27,425 nt of DNA, from assembly GCA_905250885.1 (NCBI GenBank), contig CAJNOQ010001928.1:1-27425 (forward strand). The letters are read 5' to 3'. The notes under the pieces were generated by a model. The model did no database searches, had not been told where the DNA came from, and saw only the letters and a program-made list of their open reading frames with translations. Each line of letters begins with the position of its first letter. The stretch's first letter is position 1. Made by a program: the position numbers and the translations under genes. Positions 10,964-21,043 of this stretch are shown here, piece after piece. This DNA is from Didymodactylos carnosus. Lineage: Eukaryota; Rotifera; Eurotatoria; Philodinida; Philodinidae.

Positions 10964-11137
10964 TTTGCAGTATTCCTAATGTAAATAGGATAGGTTTGAA
11001 ATATTCTTTAAGAAAGGTGTATTTTTAACAAAGTTACCTTAGAAATTTGCACTTGAAGTCTCAATAGAAAATACTTTAGTAATCTGTAAATTTTGTAGTG
11101 TATATTAAATATTATTCACTTACTTGTTTGTGCTCGA

Positions 11138-11212
11138 GTACCTTTATTAGCAGAATCGTCGGAAGATGAGAAATACTATAGTGATTATGGCTCTGATACA
11201 GAAAAACAATAG
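11138..11212 (+). other. Short coding-like fragment inside the Helitron
   Basis: After a possible splice acceptor (pyrimidine-rich TTGTTTGTGCTCGAG ending at 11137) a frame reads VPLLAESSEDEKYYSDYG, then five more residues and TAG at 11210-11212. The acidic, Tyr/Ser-rich composition resembles the C-terminal tail of a real protein rather than random AT-rich DNA. It runs opposite to the Helitron remnant. It could be an exon captured from a host gene, or chance. Confidence 0.3.
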
Positions 11213-11653
11213 AAAAGCACACCTAAATATATGTATGGCACACACTAAAACATTCTGATAGCGTCATTGTATAGTGTGATGTGAAAATTCCAGTGACGAT
11301 ATATCACGCATCAGAAGAAATGTGATGCATCATGTGCCGGCATAAAAAACAACGAAGAGATTAAGTCATATCCAAGTATGTACTATAGCTAATCATCTAA
11401 ACATATTGCACATATATTTATGACTAACCAAAAAATTTTCTTCGATTTCACCGACTCTTGAATACGCTACGTAAAGTTGGCCATGAGAAAAGCAAGGAGT
11501 TTCTCACTCTCACCCCCACGTTCACCCTCACCCTCACTGATCCCGTCTCAACCCAAGGGTATGTCATGGAAAGTTTGGTGACGCTGGCTCTTACAGGGAC
11601 CAAATGCATAAAGAACAGACAAACAGACAAACATTCTTCTTTAAATATATAGA

Positions 11654-12098
11654 TAAATAGATAGATATAGGTTTACACTAAGTTTCAGACCCTTATTTCG
11701 AAAACTAATATTGTCACGAGATTCAGCGTGATCGATAACCTATGTTTCCATCTATTTTGAAGGTTCCGGACCTAAAGATCGCCGCGTCTGAGTGTTTCTA
11801 CACAATTCCTGTGGCTGAACGATGTTGACCTATGGATTTGCTCAGGAGTTGTACAGTATTTCTAATGTTAGAATATCTACTCACTAATTCTTCTCAAAAC
11901 ATTATATATGATTTTGTCCCCCAAACCGCTGGTTTTTAGGATAAGTTTCACCCCGGTTTATACTTTTGCAAAATGAATTCGAAACCTTTAAAGTTTCTGC
12001 TGAAAAAAAGGTTTTGTGGCAAACTCGTACATGTTTACTTATTTACATTTTTAAAAAAGGTTTGCTGGTTCTCGTTTATCCGGATCCTTTGTTTAACT
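11654..12098. other. Intergenic DNA, nothing recognised
   Basis: Lies between the Helitron and the left inverted arm at 12099. No gene or RNA was supported. Confidence 0.5.
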
Positions 12099-15000
12099 TT
12101 TTTGGACACTGAAGCATAGGTTCAAGAGTCTATTTTATGGGTAAAAGAAAGAGAAATTTTTACTGTACAACGCACATCAACTTTGATTTTTACATAGTAT
12201 TTCGTTATCTAAAAAATAGCAAACAATAAAGGCAAGTAAAAATGAAAACTGTGATGCTGTTAGAAAGACGTCTTGTTTTTGACGATATTCAAGTGCTTTG
12301 TAACGCGAAAAAAGCCAAGTGAATAGGATATGGATAAAAATGTTCAGCGTTTTCTGGACTATCGTTGTGATGCAAATTGCCCGCAAAAGACATACTATGC
12401 TGGCCTACAACTTCGTCAATAACCATTTTCACTTTTGTTAATAAGCAGAAAAAACTATGAAACAAGTAAACAAACAATAACGTACAAATGCAAACAGTAT
12501 TTGTAGAATAGAAAATGAGCTATCGTTTGCACTAATAACAAATCCTAAGGATTTTAGTGTATAAAGTAACTAATACGATATAAAACTCAGTTCAGTTTAT
12601 TCTGGCATAGCCATGGTTACATGAAAGAAAAAACATTGCTAGTACAAAAGTTTGTAACAAAATAAAAGCTGCGTTTGATTAAGAATCTAGGCAGATAACT
12701 TTGTCAACATGCCCATAGAGGAAGGCGATAAGATATAAGCAAAATGGTAAAGAGAAGAACAAAAGAGCAAGACAAGAAAACCAGTACAAATATTGATAAA
12801 CAAAAAACATCATTAGTCTCACATTTGAAGAAAGAGTTTGAGAGCATCTTTAAAGGCAGAGAGAGACGGTTTTGAGACTATATGCTCCATTGATAGAGGA
12901 TTCCAGTCCTTAGGAGGTCTCCAGAAAAAAGAGAACTGCATTGTCTCATAGGTGGTAAAAGGCACTTCTACCGCTTGAGAATTCGCGCTACGGCGAAGTG
13001 ACCTCGTGTTTCTGACTGCAGTTATGTACTCTTGACGATTAAGAAGAGAGAGGTTGTTATATAATTTGTAAAAAGAGACAAGGCGAAAATAGCGCCTGCG
13101 CACTGTAAGATTAGGCAGTCGTAGAGTAGCGAGAGTACTACTGTCTGTTTCAGAGTCGAAATTTCTGGTAATAATGCGCGCCGCAAGCTTCTGAAGAGAA
13201 TCTAGTGGAGCAAGATGTGTGGAAAAGTTCGATTCGTAAACTGCTGAGCAATAGTCAGTTTTGGGTAGAACACAAGTCTTGTAAAGAGTCAGACGAATGG
13301 CTTGTGGTGCGTCTCAGAATACTCGATTTAAGGCTCCTAGCATACGCCTGCAAAGCAAGGCAAGTTCACTAATGTGGGTAGACCACTTAAGATCGTGCGA
13401 AAGACGTAAACGTAATAGTTTAGGGTGATTGTCAAGAGAAAGAGGATGGCTGCCAAGAGAAAGTGAAAGATAAGGGTCCATTTTTGGATCTAGAGTGAAA
13501 TAAGTGTATGAGCATTTATCGGCGTTTAAGTCATTTTATTTTTTTTGCACCAGAAAGACAAACGATCAATTTCAGCCTGAACTAAGGTTTCAATGACTGT
13601 CTTATTATCTGTTCTTTTGAATAGTACTAAAACAAAAAGATCATCAGCAACTTTGCTGTCTGAGGCGGATGTTGAAGCATTTAGGTCATTTATAAATATC
13701 AAAAAGAGTAAGGGGTCCAGTATGGAACCTTGGGGTACCCCAGATGGTTACTGGAGATAAAGAAGACTGTACTTATCCTGTTTTAACGAACTGTGAACGG
13801 TTTGACAGATATGATTCAAGCCATTTCAAAAGCTTTCCTTCAATTCCGATAGATTTAAGTTTGATTAAAAGGATGGACGTTGGCACGCGGTCAAATGCTT
13901 TCGACAGATCGAAACTCAAACCAACACAGTGTTCTTTATCATCATTTCTTTTATTCATACTAGTGTATAGAGCATGAGTTACTCTTAGCAATGCGTCTTG
14001 GATCAAACATGAAGGCCTGAAACCAAACTGAGTGCTACTAAGCAGATTATTGTCAAGCAAAAAACTCAGCATTTGCTGATGGACGATTTTCTCCAAAATT
14101 TTGCTAACAACACACAAAAGCGATATTGGCCGATAATTCATAATGAGGGAGCTATTGCTCTTTTTATGAACAGGTGTGATAGTAGCTACTTTCCATTGAC
14201 AGGGAAAGGTGCCTGTTTTAATCGACGAGTGAAATATATGCAATAACTGTCTTCCTAAAACAGGAAGGCACAATTGAATAAATTCCAGTGACAAGCCGTC
14301 AATTCCAACACTAGCCGTATTATTCATCGATCCAACAGCTTTCACAATTCCAGTGAGGGAAATATGGACGTCCGAAAATTGCGGTCCGTTAGAATTGAAA
14401 AGCATTATCGATTACTGGAGTAGAATTTGGTGTAGAAGTAGAATAACAAGAGTTGAAATATGTATTAAACATGTCACAAGAATCTTTGACAGATGACGAG
14501 ATGTGCTTTGACATATCAGACACAAACTGAGATATGCTCAACTTTCCATTTTTGAATTTATTTATAGAAGTCCAAAAACGTGCAGGGTCAAAAAAGAGAG
14601 AGTTTTTTCAAAGTGTTTTTTCTTATCGGTTCTGACTAGTTTAATGACAGTGTTCTGCAAAGCCTTGTAGAGAGAATAGTTTACAGCTGTTTTTTGTATC
14701 TTCCAACGATTAAAAGCTCGATTTCTTGTCGCTATTTGTTTACGAGTCATCTTAGAAAGTTCTACATTCGGCTTTTTGGTTAAACTAACTCGCTTCAGCG
14801 GAACATGGTCGACTAAGCATCTGTCAATATGAGACTGCCACATGGCAACCACCTCGGACGGATCAGTCGCACGAAAGAAGGTCTCTGGTATATTGTCTAA
14901 AGCATTGTACAGAGCGGGAAGATCGCATTTAGAAAAAGCTTTTACATATCTGTGTTTTGCTTGTGAAGTAGTAACATTCATGTCAAAGGAAAAGATTAGA

Positions 15001-15625
15001 GTGAAATGAATAGAACAACCAATAGAAGGCTGATCTGTAATCATAGGGGGTGTCCAAGAAGAAGGAAATAGTAAGTAATTAAGACAAGATTCTTTTGTGA
15101 TGGTTACTATAGATTGTGAGCAATCTAATCCGAAAACACTTGCCAAGTCGCGTAAAGCATTGTGCATTGGCTTATCAGATGGGCCCGCGTTAAAATCTCC
15201 CACAATGAGTAAACTGTCATATTTTCGAGGCAAAGATCCCAAAATAAACGATTCCAGTTTAGAAAAATATCCGTCTCGAATGAAGGTGGGCGATAAGAAT
15301 TACAAATAATGAAGATACGTGCATCATTGTGCATCAAACTCATGCATCATTTTTGCGATACCGATCATTTTTCCAGTAAGGATGAAGTAGATAACAACAA
15401 AATTATTACACTATGCAACTCTAATAGGGAGAAACTGGAATGCTCTTAAATGATGAGAAAGGTCAACGACAAGAAAAATTAAAGTCGGTTCTTTCTATTG
15501 CAGTTTTCATTTTTACTTGTTGTAAATAGCAAAGTTGTTGTATGTTGTACAGCAGGAAATTCTCTTCCTGTTGTGCCTAGAATGGACTCTTGAACCTATG
15601 CTTCAATGTCCATAAAATTCAAAAC
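12099..15625. mobile_element. Inverted-repeat element split by a retrotransposon insertion
   Basis: The left arm 12099-12252 matches the reverse complement of 15499-15625, with clear blocks such as GAAGCATAGGTTCAAGAGTC (one copy intact on each side), GTTGTACAG and CAGTTTTCATTTTTACTTG, plus a gap of about 27 nt. Between the arms lie 12253-12587 and 15346-15498, which look like the original interior, and the non-LTR retrotransposon at about 12588-15345. The simplest reading is a TIR or foldback element of under 1 kb that later received the retrotransposon. Confidence 0.72.
12588..15345 (-). pseudogene. 5'-truncated, frameshifted non-LTR retrotransposon (APE-type)
   Basis: Read on the minus strand, the pieces run in the order expected for a CR1/L2/jockey-like element. 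First comes the second half of an apurinic-type endonuclease (SYRPPSFET near 15300, then LLIVGDFNAGPSD near 15200). A linker follows, then reverse transcriptase (MNYRPISLLCVVSKILEK, FGFRPS, SFDLSKAFDRVP at about 14130-13880, then GVPQGSILDPLLFLIFINDL near 13720). A C-terminal region ends at 12819 and contains TVRRRYFRLVSFYKLYNN. A 3' tail ends near 12588 at a CTGAACTGA-type repeat preceded by AATAAA. Frameshifts lie near 15265, 14575, 14400 and 13770, and there are in-frame stops near 13530 and 13315. The first half of the endonuclease is missing. In the catalytic box VADD stands where the family has F/YADD. It is clearly not functional. Confidence 0.92.
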
Positions 15626-16627
15626 AAAAGTGCCCATTTTATCTAATATACCTGTTGGAAACATAGAAAGGTTAGAGTCATTCAAAAGCGGGCATGCTAA
15701 AGGCTATAGTCATTAACAATGCAGACGAACAGGTGTATTGCTGTCGTCAACGGAAAACAAAATGAATGTTATCAAACAAAGTCTAAACAGGTCTAAATAA
15801 ATTTTGTATTAAACAACGAAACCTTTTTGCATTCCCTAAATTAAATTCGATACTTTCCTCAATACCAATATACAAAGAACACAAAACGCTTGGCTTCTTA
15901 ACTCATTATATTATTCTTTTCATCATTATCATATTATCTATCTACGCTCAGAAATTTTGTTCGTATGTAGAAAACTAAATAATCATCACAATTTACTATT
16001 TATTATCTTCAAGAATATCATCTACATTTTTTGCACGTGTTTATTGGCAATATCAAGTTTAGCACTCAGGAGGAAGAGTATTTTTTATAGTATAATCCTC
16101 TTTAAGTAAATAATGGTATATATAAAAATCCTTCCTAGTTTCTATATTGAGCACAAAACCTTTTGATCTACTGAACTCCTGGAGATTCAGTAAATAAACG
16201 CGAAACCGTTAAACGCTCGGAAATGATCCACGAAACCTTTAAGGTATTGTAGGAAACCATTGCCTAGTAGGGTTTGGTGGCTGAAAATATACACTTTCAG
16301 TATATATACTTTCGAAGTCGGTGAAATCGTTCATTTGATGCAGTACTTCAAGTTTTCAAATGAAGAATTATTTTCAGAATTATGATACCGTCTTCAAAAG
16401 TGTATATATATATATATATATACTGTCGCTGTAAACACATTTTAGCTAATACACCGAAGTATTGATCGTCTAGAAAAAAAGCACACACTTTTTCTACAGT
16501 GTATGAATACGTACTCATTCTAAACGGGTTTCTGGAACCATACAATGGTTAACTGTAACACTCTGAAGGAGTGACAGACATTGTAGGGTATTTGATGAAA
16601 GTCTCGAGTTGGAATAATAGTTTTTCT
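15626..16627. other. AT-rich intergenic DNA with a (TA)n tract
   Basis: No gene was supported. It includes a perfect (TA)10 microsatellite at 16403-16422. Short open frames here look random. Confidence 0.55.
16403..16422. repeat. (TA)10 microsatellite
   Basis: Ten uninterrupted TA dinucleotides in an otherwise unremarkable AT-rich stretch. Confidence 0.95.
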
Positions 16628-17065
16628 TAAAAAGAGTGTCGAATTTAAAAGCAACCAACCATCGTCAAATACTGCATTCAAGTAATCATTAGCAGACAAC
16701 ACTTTGAATTCACACCGTGAACGAAAGAGAGTCATGCTGCATTTTGACGCAAAACAAAGTGTTCATCTCCCAGAAAAGGCAAGTTATCAACTGGCAAAAA
16801 GAGAAATCGTTATATTTCAAGAAGCAATCAGTCAAAGAGGTTGGAACTTGATGGGTCATCGGCATATTGTCTGTACTATATCTACACTAATTCTTGAGTT
16901 ACAGGGTACTACATATTTTTGCCAACGCTGTATCATCGAGTTTGTTATGTTTCTTAATGTAGGATTAATCCATGAAAAGTAAGTTCAGTCCAACGCGTAA
17001 AACAGAAGAATATAAGAAAGAGAAGGCGTTCAAATAATGATATCTGTATTTCTTTTCACGTGAGA
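16628..17065 (+). repeat. Direct repeat, copy A, 3' of the O-methyltransferase gene
   Basis: Matches 18926-19390 in the same orientation, by eye around 80 percent, with copy B having a roughly 25-nt extra stretch. Shared blocks include CAGTCAAAG, TTGAGTTACAGGGTACTACAT, GTTTCTTAATGTAGGATTAATCCATGAAAA (conserved throughout) and AATGATATCTGTATTT. Open frames on both strands are not conserved between the copies, so it is treated as non-coding. Its part 16735-16915 is also present inverted at 18727-18909. Confidence 0.88.
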
Positions 17066-17109
17066 TGAAGTGCAAGTCTTTTACAAAACGGAAGAGAAGA
17101 GAGAGTTGC

Positions 17110-17462
17110 CTCTTTTGTGCCCCTCTTGAAAACCGAGGAAGCTGATGTTTGATCAAGGTGAAATTTATACCAGAGATAGAACATCGAAAAAGAAAATCGA
17201 TGTACTTTTAAAAACACACTTTCTCCTATTTATAAGAAAATATTTCAAATATATAGGGAAGGAGAGAAAAATATACGAGGCTAAAGAATTAAGATTTTCT
17301 AGGCTTTGAAGGAAGAACTTAAAAACTTCATAATTTTTTCAGGGAAGGTCGTGCAGAATTCGGAGTGGTCTCAATTTATAGCCGACACTTTCCGCTACAT
17401 TAGACTATGTGCAGCTCAAAAGGCAAAGTCTTTTGAAAAAAAGAGGGCATAGGATACCCTTA
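17110..17462. repeat. Diverged relative of the 4271-4818 inverted-repeat element
   Basis: The left part shares AATTTAT-CCAGAGATAGA and GAAAAAG-AAATC with the arms of 4271-4818, and the right end shares GAAAAAA-AGAGGG and ATACCCTTAA. It abuts the 3' end of the O-methyltransferase frame, so the methyltransferase stop codon lies at the edge of repeat-derived sequence. No good self-inverted arm was found here. Confidence 0.45.
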
Positions 17463-18629
17463 AACTTGATCAGGAAATGTATTAGTTATTGCTGTTGCTT
17501 CAATAACTGAATGAACTCCGCTTGTTTGATATAATTGTTTAAACACATATCCACTTTGTTCCAGTAACCGTATATATTCCCTTTTTGTCCTTTCTTTGGC
17601 GCTTGTTACCGATAGCATTTCTATATCCATCGCGCGTGCCTCCCAATTATTAATATTATTGGGTAATATCATCATGTCAGCTATAAATATCGTTATAGTT
17701 TTCCATTCACAATTTTTATTTGCAAGACGAATCGATTTTAATATTTCAATTGCTTTTTCATCATTCCAATCATGCATAATAAATTTCATCATATATGCAT
17801 CAGCTTGTGGTATTGTTTCTGATTTAAACATATCACCCGATATAAATTGGTAACGAGTGTGTTCAATTTGTTTTGCTTCAAATTCGTTTGGTTTTGATGT
17901 TTTAGCATTTTCAATAACATGATCTAAGTCAAACACAATACCATTTAATTGTTTGCATTGCTCTAGTATAAATGATAATAATGTACCTACCCCACCACCA
18001 ATATCAACTAATATTGTAAAACGTGAAAAATCTGTAACTGAAGCAATCAATGGTCCCTCATAGTTTGAAAATGAACTCATTGCATTATTAAACATAACTG
18101 AATATTCCTTATTTTCTTCTTTTTGTAAATAATCAAATAAACTATCACCAACTGCTTGTTCAAATCCATTACCATTTATATAACCATTTTGAATTAAACT
18201 GGGAAGGTACGTTGATGACTTTTCCATAACTGGACCTAAATCTAAACGAACTATATCACGAGCGTTTGATGGATGATTAGTTGTTAGGAACAGACCACTG
18301 TCTGTTAATTGAAAACGATCTTCATATTCTGGATTATTGCTAGTATTTGAATCTTCATCATCGGAGGGGAACTGTATAACAACATCAGCGTCAGCAAGTG
18401 TTCGTAATACACGATACAGAAATTCACTATTCCAATTATTTCCATTTAGTCTACTCAATTCAGCTGCAGTTAGTGGTGATTCATGACTAGCCATTTGATC
18501 GGCAACACCTAATTCAGCAAATGCCCATAGAGCTCGTTCGACATATCGATGAGTTAGAAATGACATAAATTTTGGTAAACCTGTTTTGACCATGGGAGAG
18601 ATCATAGCTTTTTTTGCGTGATCAGCCAT
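17460..18629 (-). CDS. SAM-dependent O-methyltransferase (ASMT / plant-OMT type)
   Basis: Predicted class I O-methyltransferase that moves a methyl group from S-adenosylmethionine to a hydroxyl of a small, probably aromatic, molecule; the substrate cannot be read from sequence. An N-terminal helical dimerisation region (FAELGVADQMA, LTAAELSRL, FLYRVLRTLA) precedes the SAM site VDIGGGVGT. Next come VFDLDHVIENA, GDMF and MKFIMHDWNDEKAIEIL, whose His is at the position of the catalytic base in this family, and a C-terminal AKERTKREY segment resembling the plant GKERT motif. I start at the Met at 18629 (389 residues, near the usual 340-390). An upstream in-frame Met at 18704 would add a 25-residue hydrophobic leader, possibly a membrane anchor. 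The frame is uninterrupted and intronless, unlike the spliced neighbours. It could be an acquired (transferred) gene, which bdelloids have in number, or a retrocopy. It is flanked by direct repeats 16628-17065 and 18926-19390. Confidence 0.93.
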   Translation of the reverse strand: MADHAKKAMISPMVKTGLPKFMSFLTHRYVERALWAFAELGVADQMASHESPLTAAELSRLNGNNWNSEFLYRVLRTLADADVVIQFPSDDEDSNTSNNPEYEDRFQLTDSGLFLTTNHPSNARDIVRLDLGPVMEKSSTYLPSLIQNGYINGNGFEQAVGDSLFDYLQKEENKEYSVMFNNAMSSFSNYEGPLIASVTDFSRFTILVDIGGGVGTLLSFILEQCKQLNGIVFDLDHVIENAKTSKPNEFEAKQIEHTRYQFISGDMFKSETIPQADAYMMKFIMHDWNDEKAIEILKSIRLANKNCEWKTITIFIADMMILPNNINNWEARAMDIEMLSVTSAKERTKREYIRLLEQSGYVFKQLYQTSGVHSVIEATAITNTFPDQV

Positions 18630-18726
18630 TGTGAGAATTAATTCATCCAAAACTAAAGAGATTGTCAAGTAAAAAGGTGATAGTACAAGTAAGGAGAAGA
18701 GCACCGAGTGAAGCTAATAGTCAAAA

Positions 18727-19240
18727 GTATATAGTTCCCTGTAACTCAAGGATCAGTATAGATATAGTGCAGATAAGATGCTGATGATCCAACAAGTTTC
18801 AACCTGTTTGACTGAATGCTTCTTGAGCTATAATGATTTCCGTTTTTGTCAGCTGATAACTTGCCTTTTATGGGCGATGAACACTTCGTTTTGCGTCAAA
18901 ATAAATGCTTCTAGACTGACTTTTATTAAGGAGAGCATCGAATTTAGAAGTAACCAACTATCGTCAAATAGCTGCATTTAAGTAATGCCAACACTTTAAA
19001 TTCAAACAAAAATACTGAAAAATACCACTTTAAACTCTAAAGGAAAGAGAGTCATACTGCATATTGGCGCAAAACAAAGTATTCATCGATCATAAAAGGC
19101 AAGTTATCAGCCGACAAAAACAGAAATATCTCAGTTATATCTCAAGAAGTATTCAGTCAAAGTGGTTTAAACTTGCTGGGTCATCGGCATCTTATCTGCA
19201 CTATATCTGTACTGACTCTTGAGTTACAGGGTACTACATG
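18727..19240. repeat. Foldback repeat just upstream of the O-methyltransferase
   Basis: The left arm 18727-18909 pairs with the reverse complement of 19058-19240, with a spacer of about 150 nt. Shared blocks include AAAAGGCAAGTTATCAGC, GCATCTTATCTGCACTATATCT and GAGTTACAGGG. The left arm starts about 100 bases upstream of the called start codon, so the methyltransferase promoter and 5' leader probably fall within or beside this structure. Confidence 0.87.
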
Positions 19241-19390
19241 CTTTTGTTAATGCTGTATTATCGAATTTATCACGTTTCTTAATGTAGGATTAATCCATGA
19301 AAAATGAGTTCAGTCAAGCATGTAATAGAGAAGAATATAAGAAAGAAAAGGCGTTCGAATAATGATATCTGTATTTTTGTTCATGTGAGA
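18926..19390 (+). repeat. Direct repeat, copy B, 5' of the O-methyltransferase gene
   Basis: Second copy of the sequence at 16628-17065, same orientation; see that entry for shared blocks. It overlaps the right arm of the foldback at 18727-19240. Immediately after it, 19402-19440 is an inverted copy of 19308-19347, forming a further short hairpin that copy A lacks. Confidence 0.88.
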
Positions 19391-19440
19391 ATAAATATTC
19401 TCTTTCTAATATTCTTCTCTATTACGTGCATGACTGTAAC
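19308..19440. repeat. Short inverted repeat, about 39-nt arms
   Basis: 19308-19347 and 19402-19440 are inverted matches sharing TATTCTTCTCTATTAC and a GACTG-rich end, with about six differences. Spacer about 55 nt. It spans the right edge of direct repeat copy B. Confidence 0.75.
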
Positions 19441-20437
19441 GATTTTTCCTGGATTTATGGCATGACCTATGGACATTTGCCGAGGTAGGTGGGACGGGAT
19501 TTTGGACCAAAACATCTTTTGCAAGAACTTGAACCAAATTTCTCACGAAGAACGCTTTTTGTAGTCAAAGTCTGGATATAAACATTGTTTCGAGTCAAAT
19601 TCGCCGAAATATGCACGATAGATTCTTTGAAATTCTTTAAACTCGATTTTTAAAACAAATCTTTATAATTTCTTAATTAATTTCAGAGAAATCGACTTTT
19701 TTATTGGATTCAAATTATTTCAAATTACTTTTGGCCCCAAAATCCTATTACGGAAGTAAAAGTCGAATTCCTCTACCACAGATGGTTCGACAATGACAGA
19801 AAAAGTTTTTTTCAAAAAAATACGTGTTCGGCATATACCTTTTGAGAGTGTTCCTTGCAAACTGCTGAAAAAACCGAGTGACCACATTCACCTCTTAAAG
19901 TTTTGACATAGGAACGATATAGTCGCAGTTGTCTTAGAGTGATGACTAGAATCACTAATCATTTATTCTCTGACTATTTTTTTCAAGGAAAAAATCGAAG
20001 AAAAGTCACAATAAAGGAATCGGATCTTTTTCCTCTTATCGTGTATGCTTTTTTTTTATGTTGAAAGTGCTAGTCGAGAATCTTAAGTATCGAATTAGAT
20101 CTTGACTCAAAATCTAATTTCAATAGTTACATATGCAACCAGTTGTCGTCTACATGACGCAATCAAAATAAAGTCAAAAGATGTTCTAAATATCAATTAA
20201 ATTGTTTAGAAAAAGAGTCGTGAGACAAATTAAAGAATAACCGAAAATTTCCTGTCTTTCAAAAACTTTTTCGAATGCCATATCTTTATTGAAAATATAT
20301 ACCTTATTGCAGAGAATTTAATTCTGTATCTCATACGACTATTTTTCAAGCGTTAAAAATGACCTATGTATGTGAATAAATTCGAATTCAAAAAACCTAG
20401 ATTTAGATTTTTTCCTTTAAAATTTAATTTTCATCCA
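19441..20437. other. Intergenic DNA, nothing coding
   Basis: No gene or RNA gene was supported. A weak inverted pair (GGATTTTGG-ACCAAAA at 19498 and TTTTGGCCCCAAAATCC at 19731) is too short to call as an element. Confidence 0.5.
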
Positions 20438-21043
20438 TTTGAAAGTTGATAAACCTGAACAACTCGAAGATTGCTCCCACACAGGGCTGTCCGTCTAAAG
20501 CGAAAATTCTAAATTTGAGAATTCCTTCGTAGCATCACCGAGTCAATGTGCCCGATATGAACCTTACAACTGCACAATTTCAAAATTTACGTATTTAGGA
20601 ACTTACGGCTTTCGGAATTTTAGAATTTATAGAATTTACGAACTTTCGAATTTATGAATTTTCGAATATATGAACGAATATATTCGAATATATGAAATTC
20701 TCACATGCTAAACTTCCAAAAATTCCAAAATTCAGAAATTCTTATGTGCTAAACTTCAGAAGTTCTATATGTGTATTCCCCAAGGGGAAAAAGCATACTT
20801 AAGTACGAAAGGGGGAAAAGCGTACTTCGTGCTTCAGAAGTACGGAAAAGTACCGAGAAGTACAGAAGTATGCTTTTTCCCCCTTGGTATCCCCTCTGCA
20901 GACTATCGCTTACTTTCAAATTTAGTACTTTCACAAAAAGCGGACATCTCTGCTCCCACAGGCCGTTATTTTGTCTCAGATCAAATCGAAACACATACCG
21001 TAGGGAGCAGCTTTTGCTCTGTTCAGGAATATCAACTTTCAAA
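20438..21043. mobile_element. Terminal-inverted-repeat element, about 606 bp, with internal hairpin
   Basis: Ends of about 41 nt (20438-20479 and 21003-21043) are inverted matches: TTTGAAAGTTGATA, TGTTCAGG and GGGAGCA are shared, with about eight differences. The interior holds a GAATTT/TTCGAA-rich stretch (20590-20700) and a hairpin with 21-nt arms, 20780-20800 against 20866-20887 (CCAAGGGGAAAAAGCATACTT), whose loop repeats GGGGAAAA-GC-TACTT units. The overlapping open frames in three phases come from the repeats; no transposase was seen. The superfamily is unknown and no target duplication was found. Confidence 0.72.

Larger units (their letters stand above)
10579..11653 (-). mobile_element. 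Non-autonomous Helitron (probable)
   Basis: Read on the minus strand, the element ends in CTAG followed by T (10579-10582). Eight bases before this terminus lies a GC-rich hairpin (10591-10606: a six-pair stem with one bulged base and a three-base loop). This is the classic Helitron 3' end. The proposed 5' end on the minus strand is A then TCTATATATTTAAAG at 11653, again as expected, with insertion between A and T. The right end also has a run of CAAACAGA-type units. Inside is a fragment of the Helitron protein N terminus (10664-10963). No Rep or helicase domain is present, so it would depend on another copy. The 5' end could instead lie a few bases further right because of nearby GATA repeats. 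Helitrons are known in bdelloids. Confidence 0.72.

Noticed and set aside
11448-11652. Overlapping 60-64 codon frames near the Helitron right end
   Set aside because: They come from a simple CAC/CCTCAC repeat and the element terminus; no independent coding signal.
16704-16982. 92-codon plus-strand open frame
   Set aside because: It lies in direct repeat copy A; copy B has frameshifts and stops in the same region, so the frame is not conserved.
19498-19747. Possible 250-bp MITE with 16-17 nt ends GGATTTTGG...
   Set aside because: The ends are short and themselves palindromic, with a gap and no target duplication; chance is a good explanation in AT-rich DNA.
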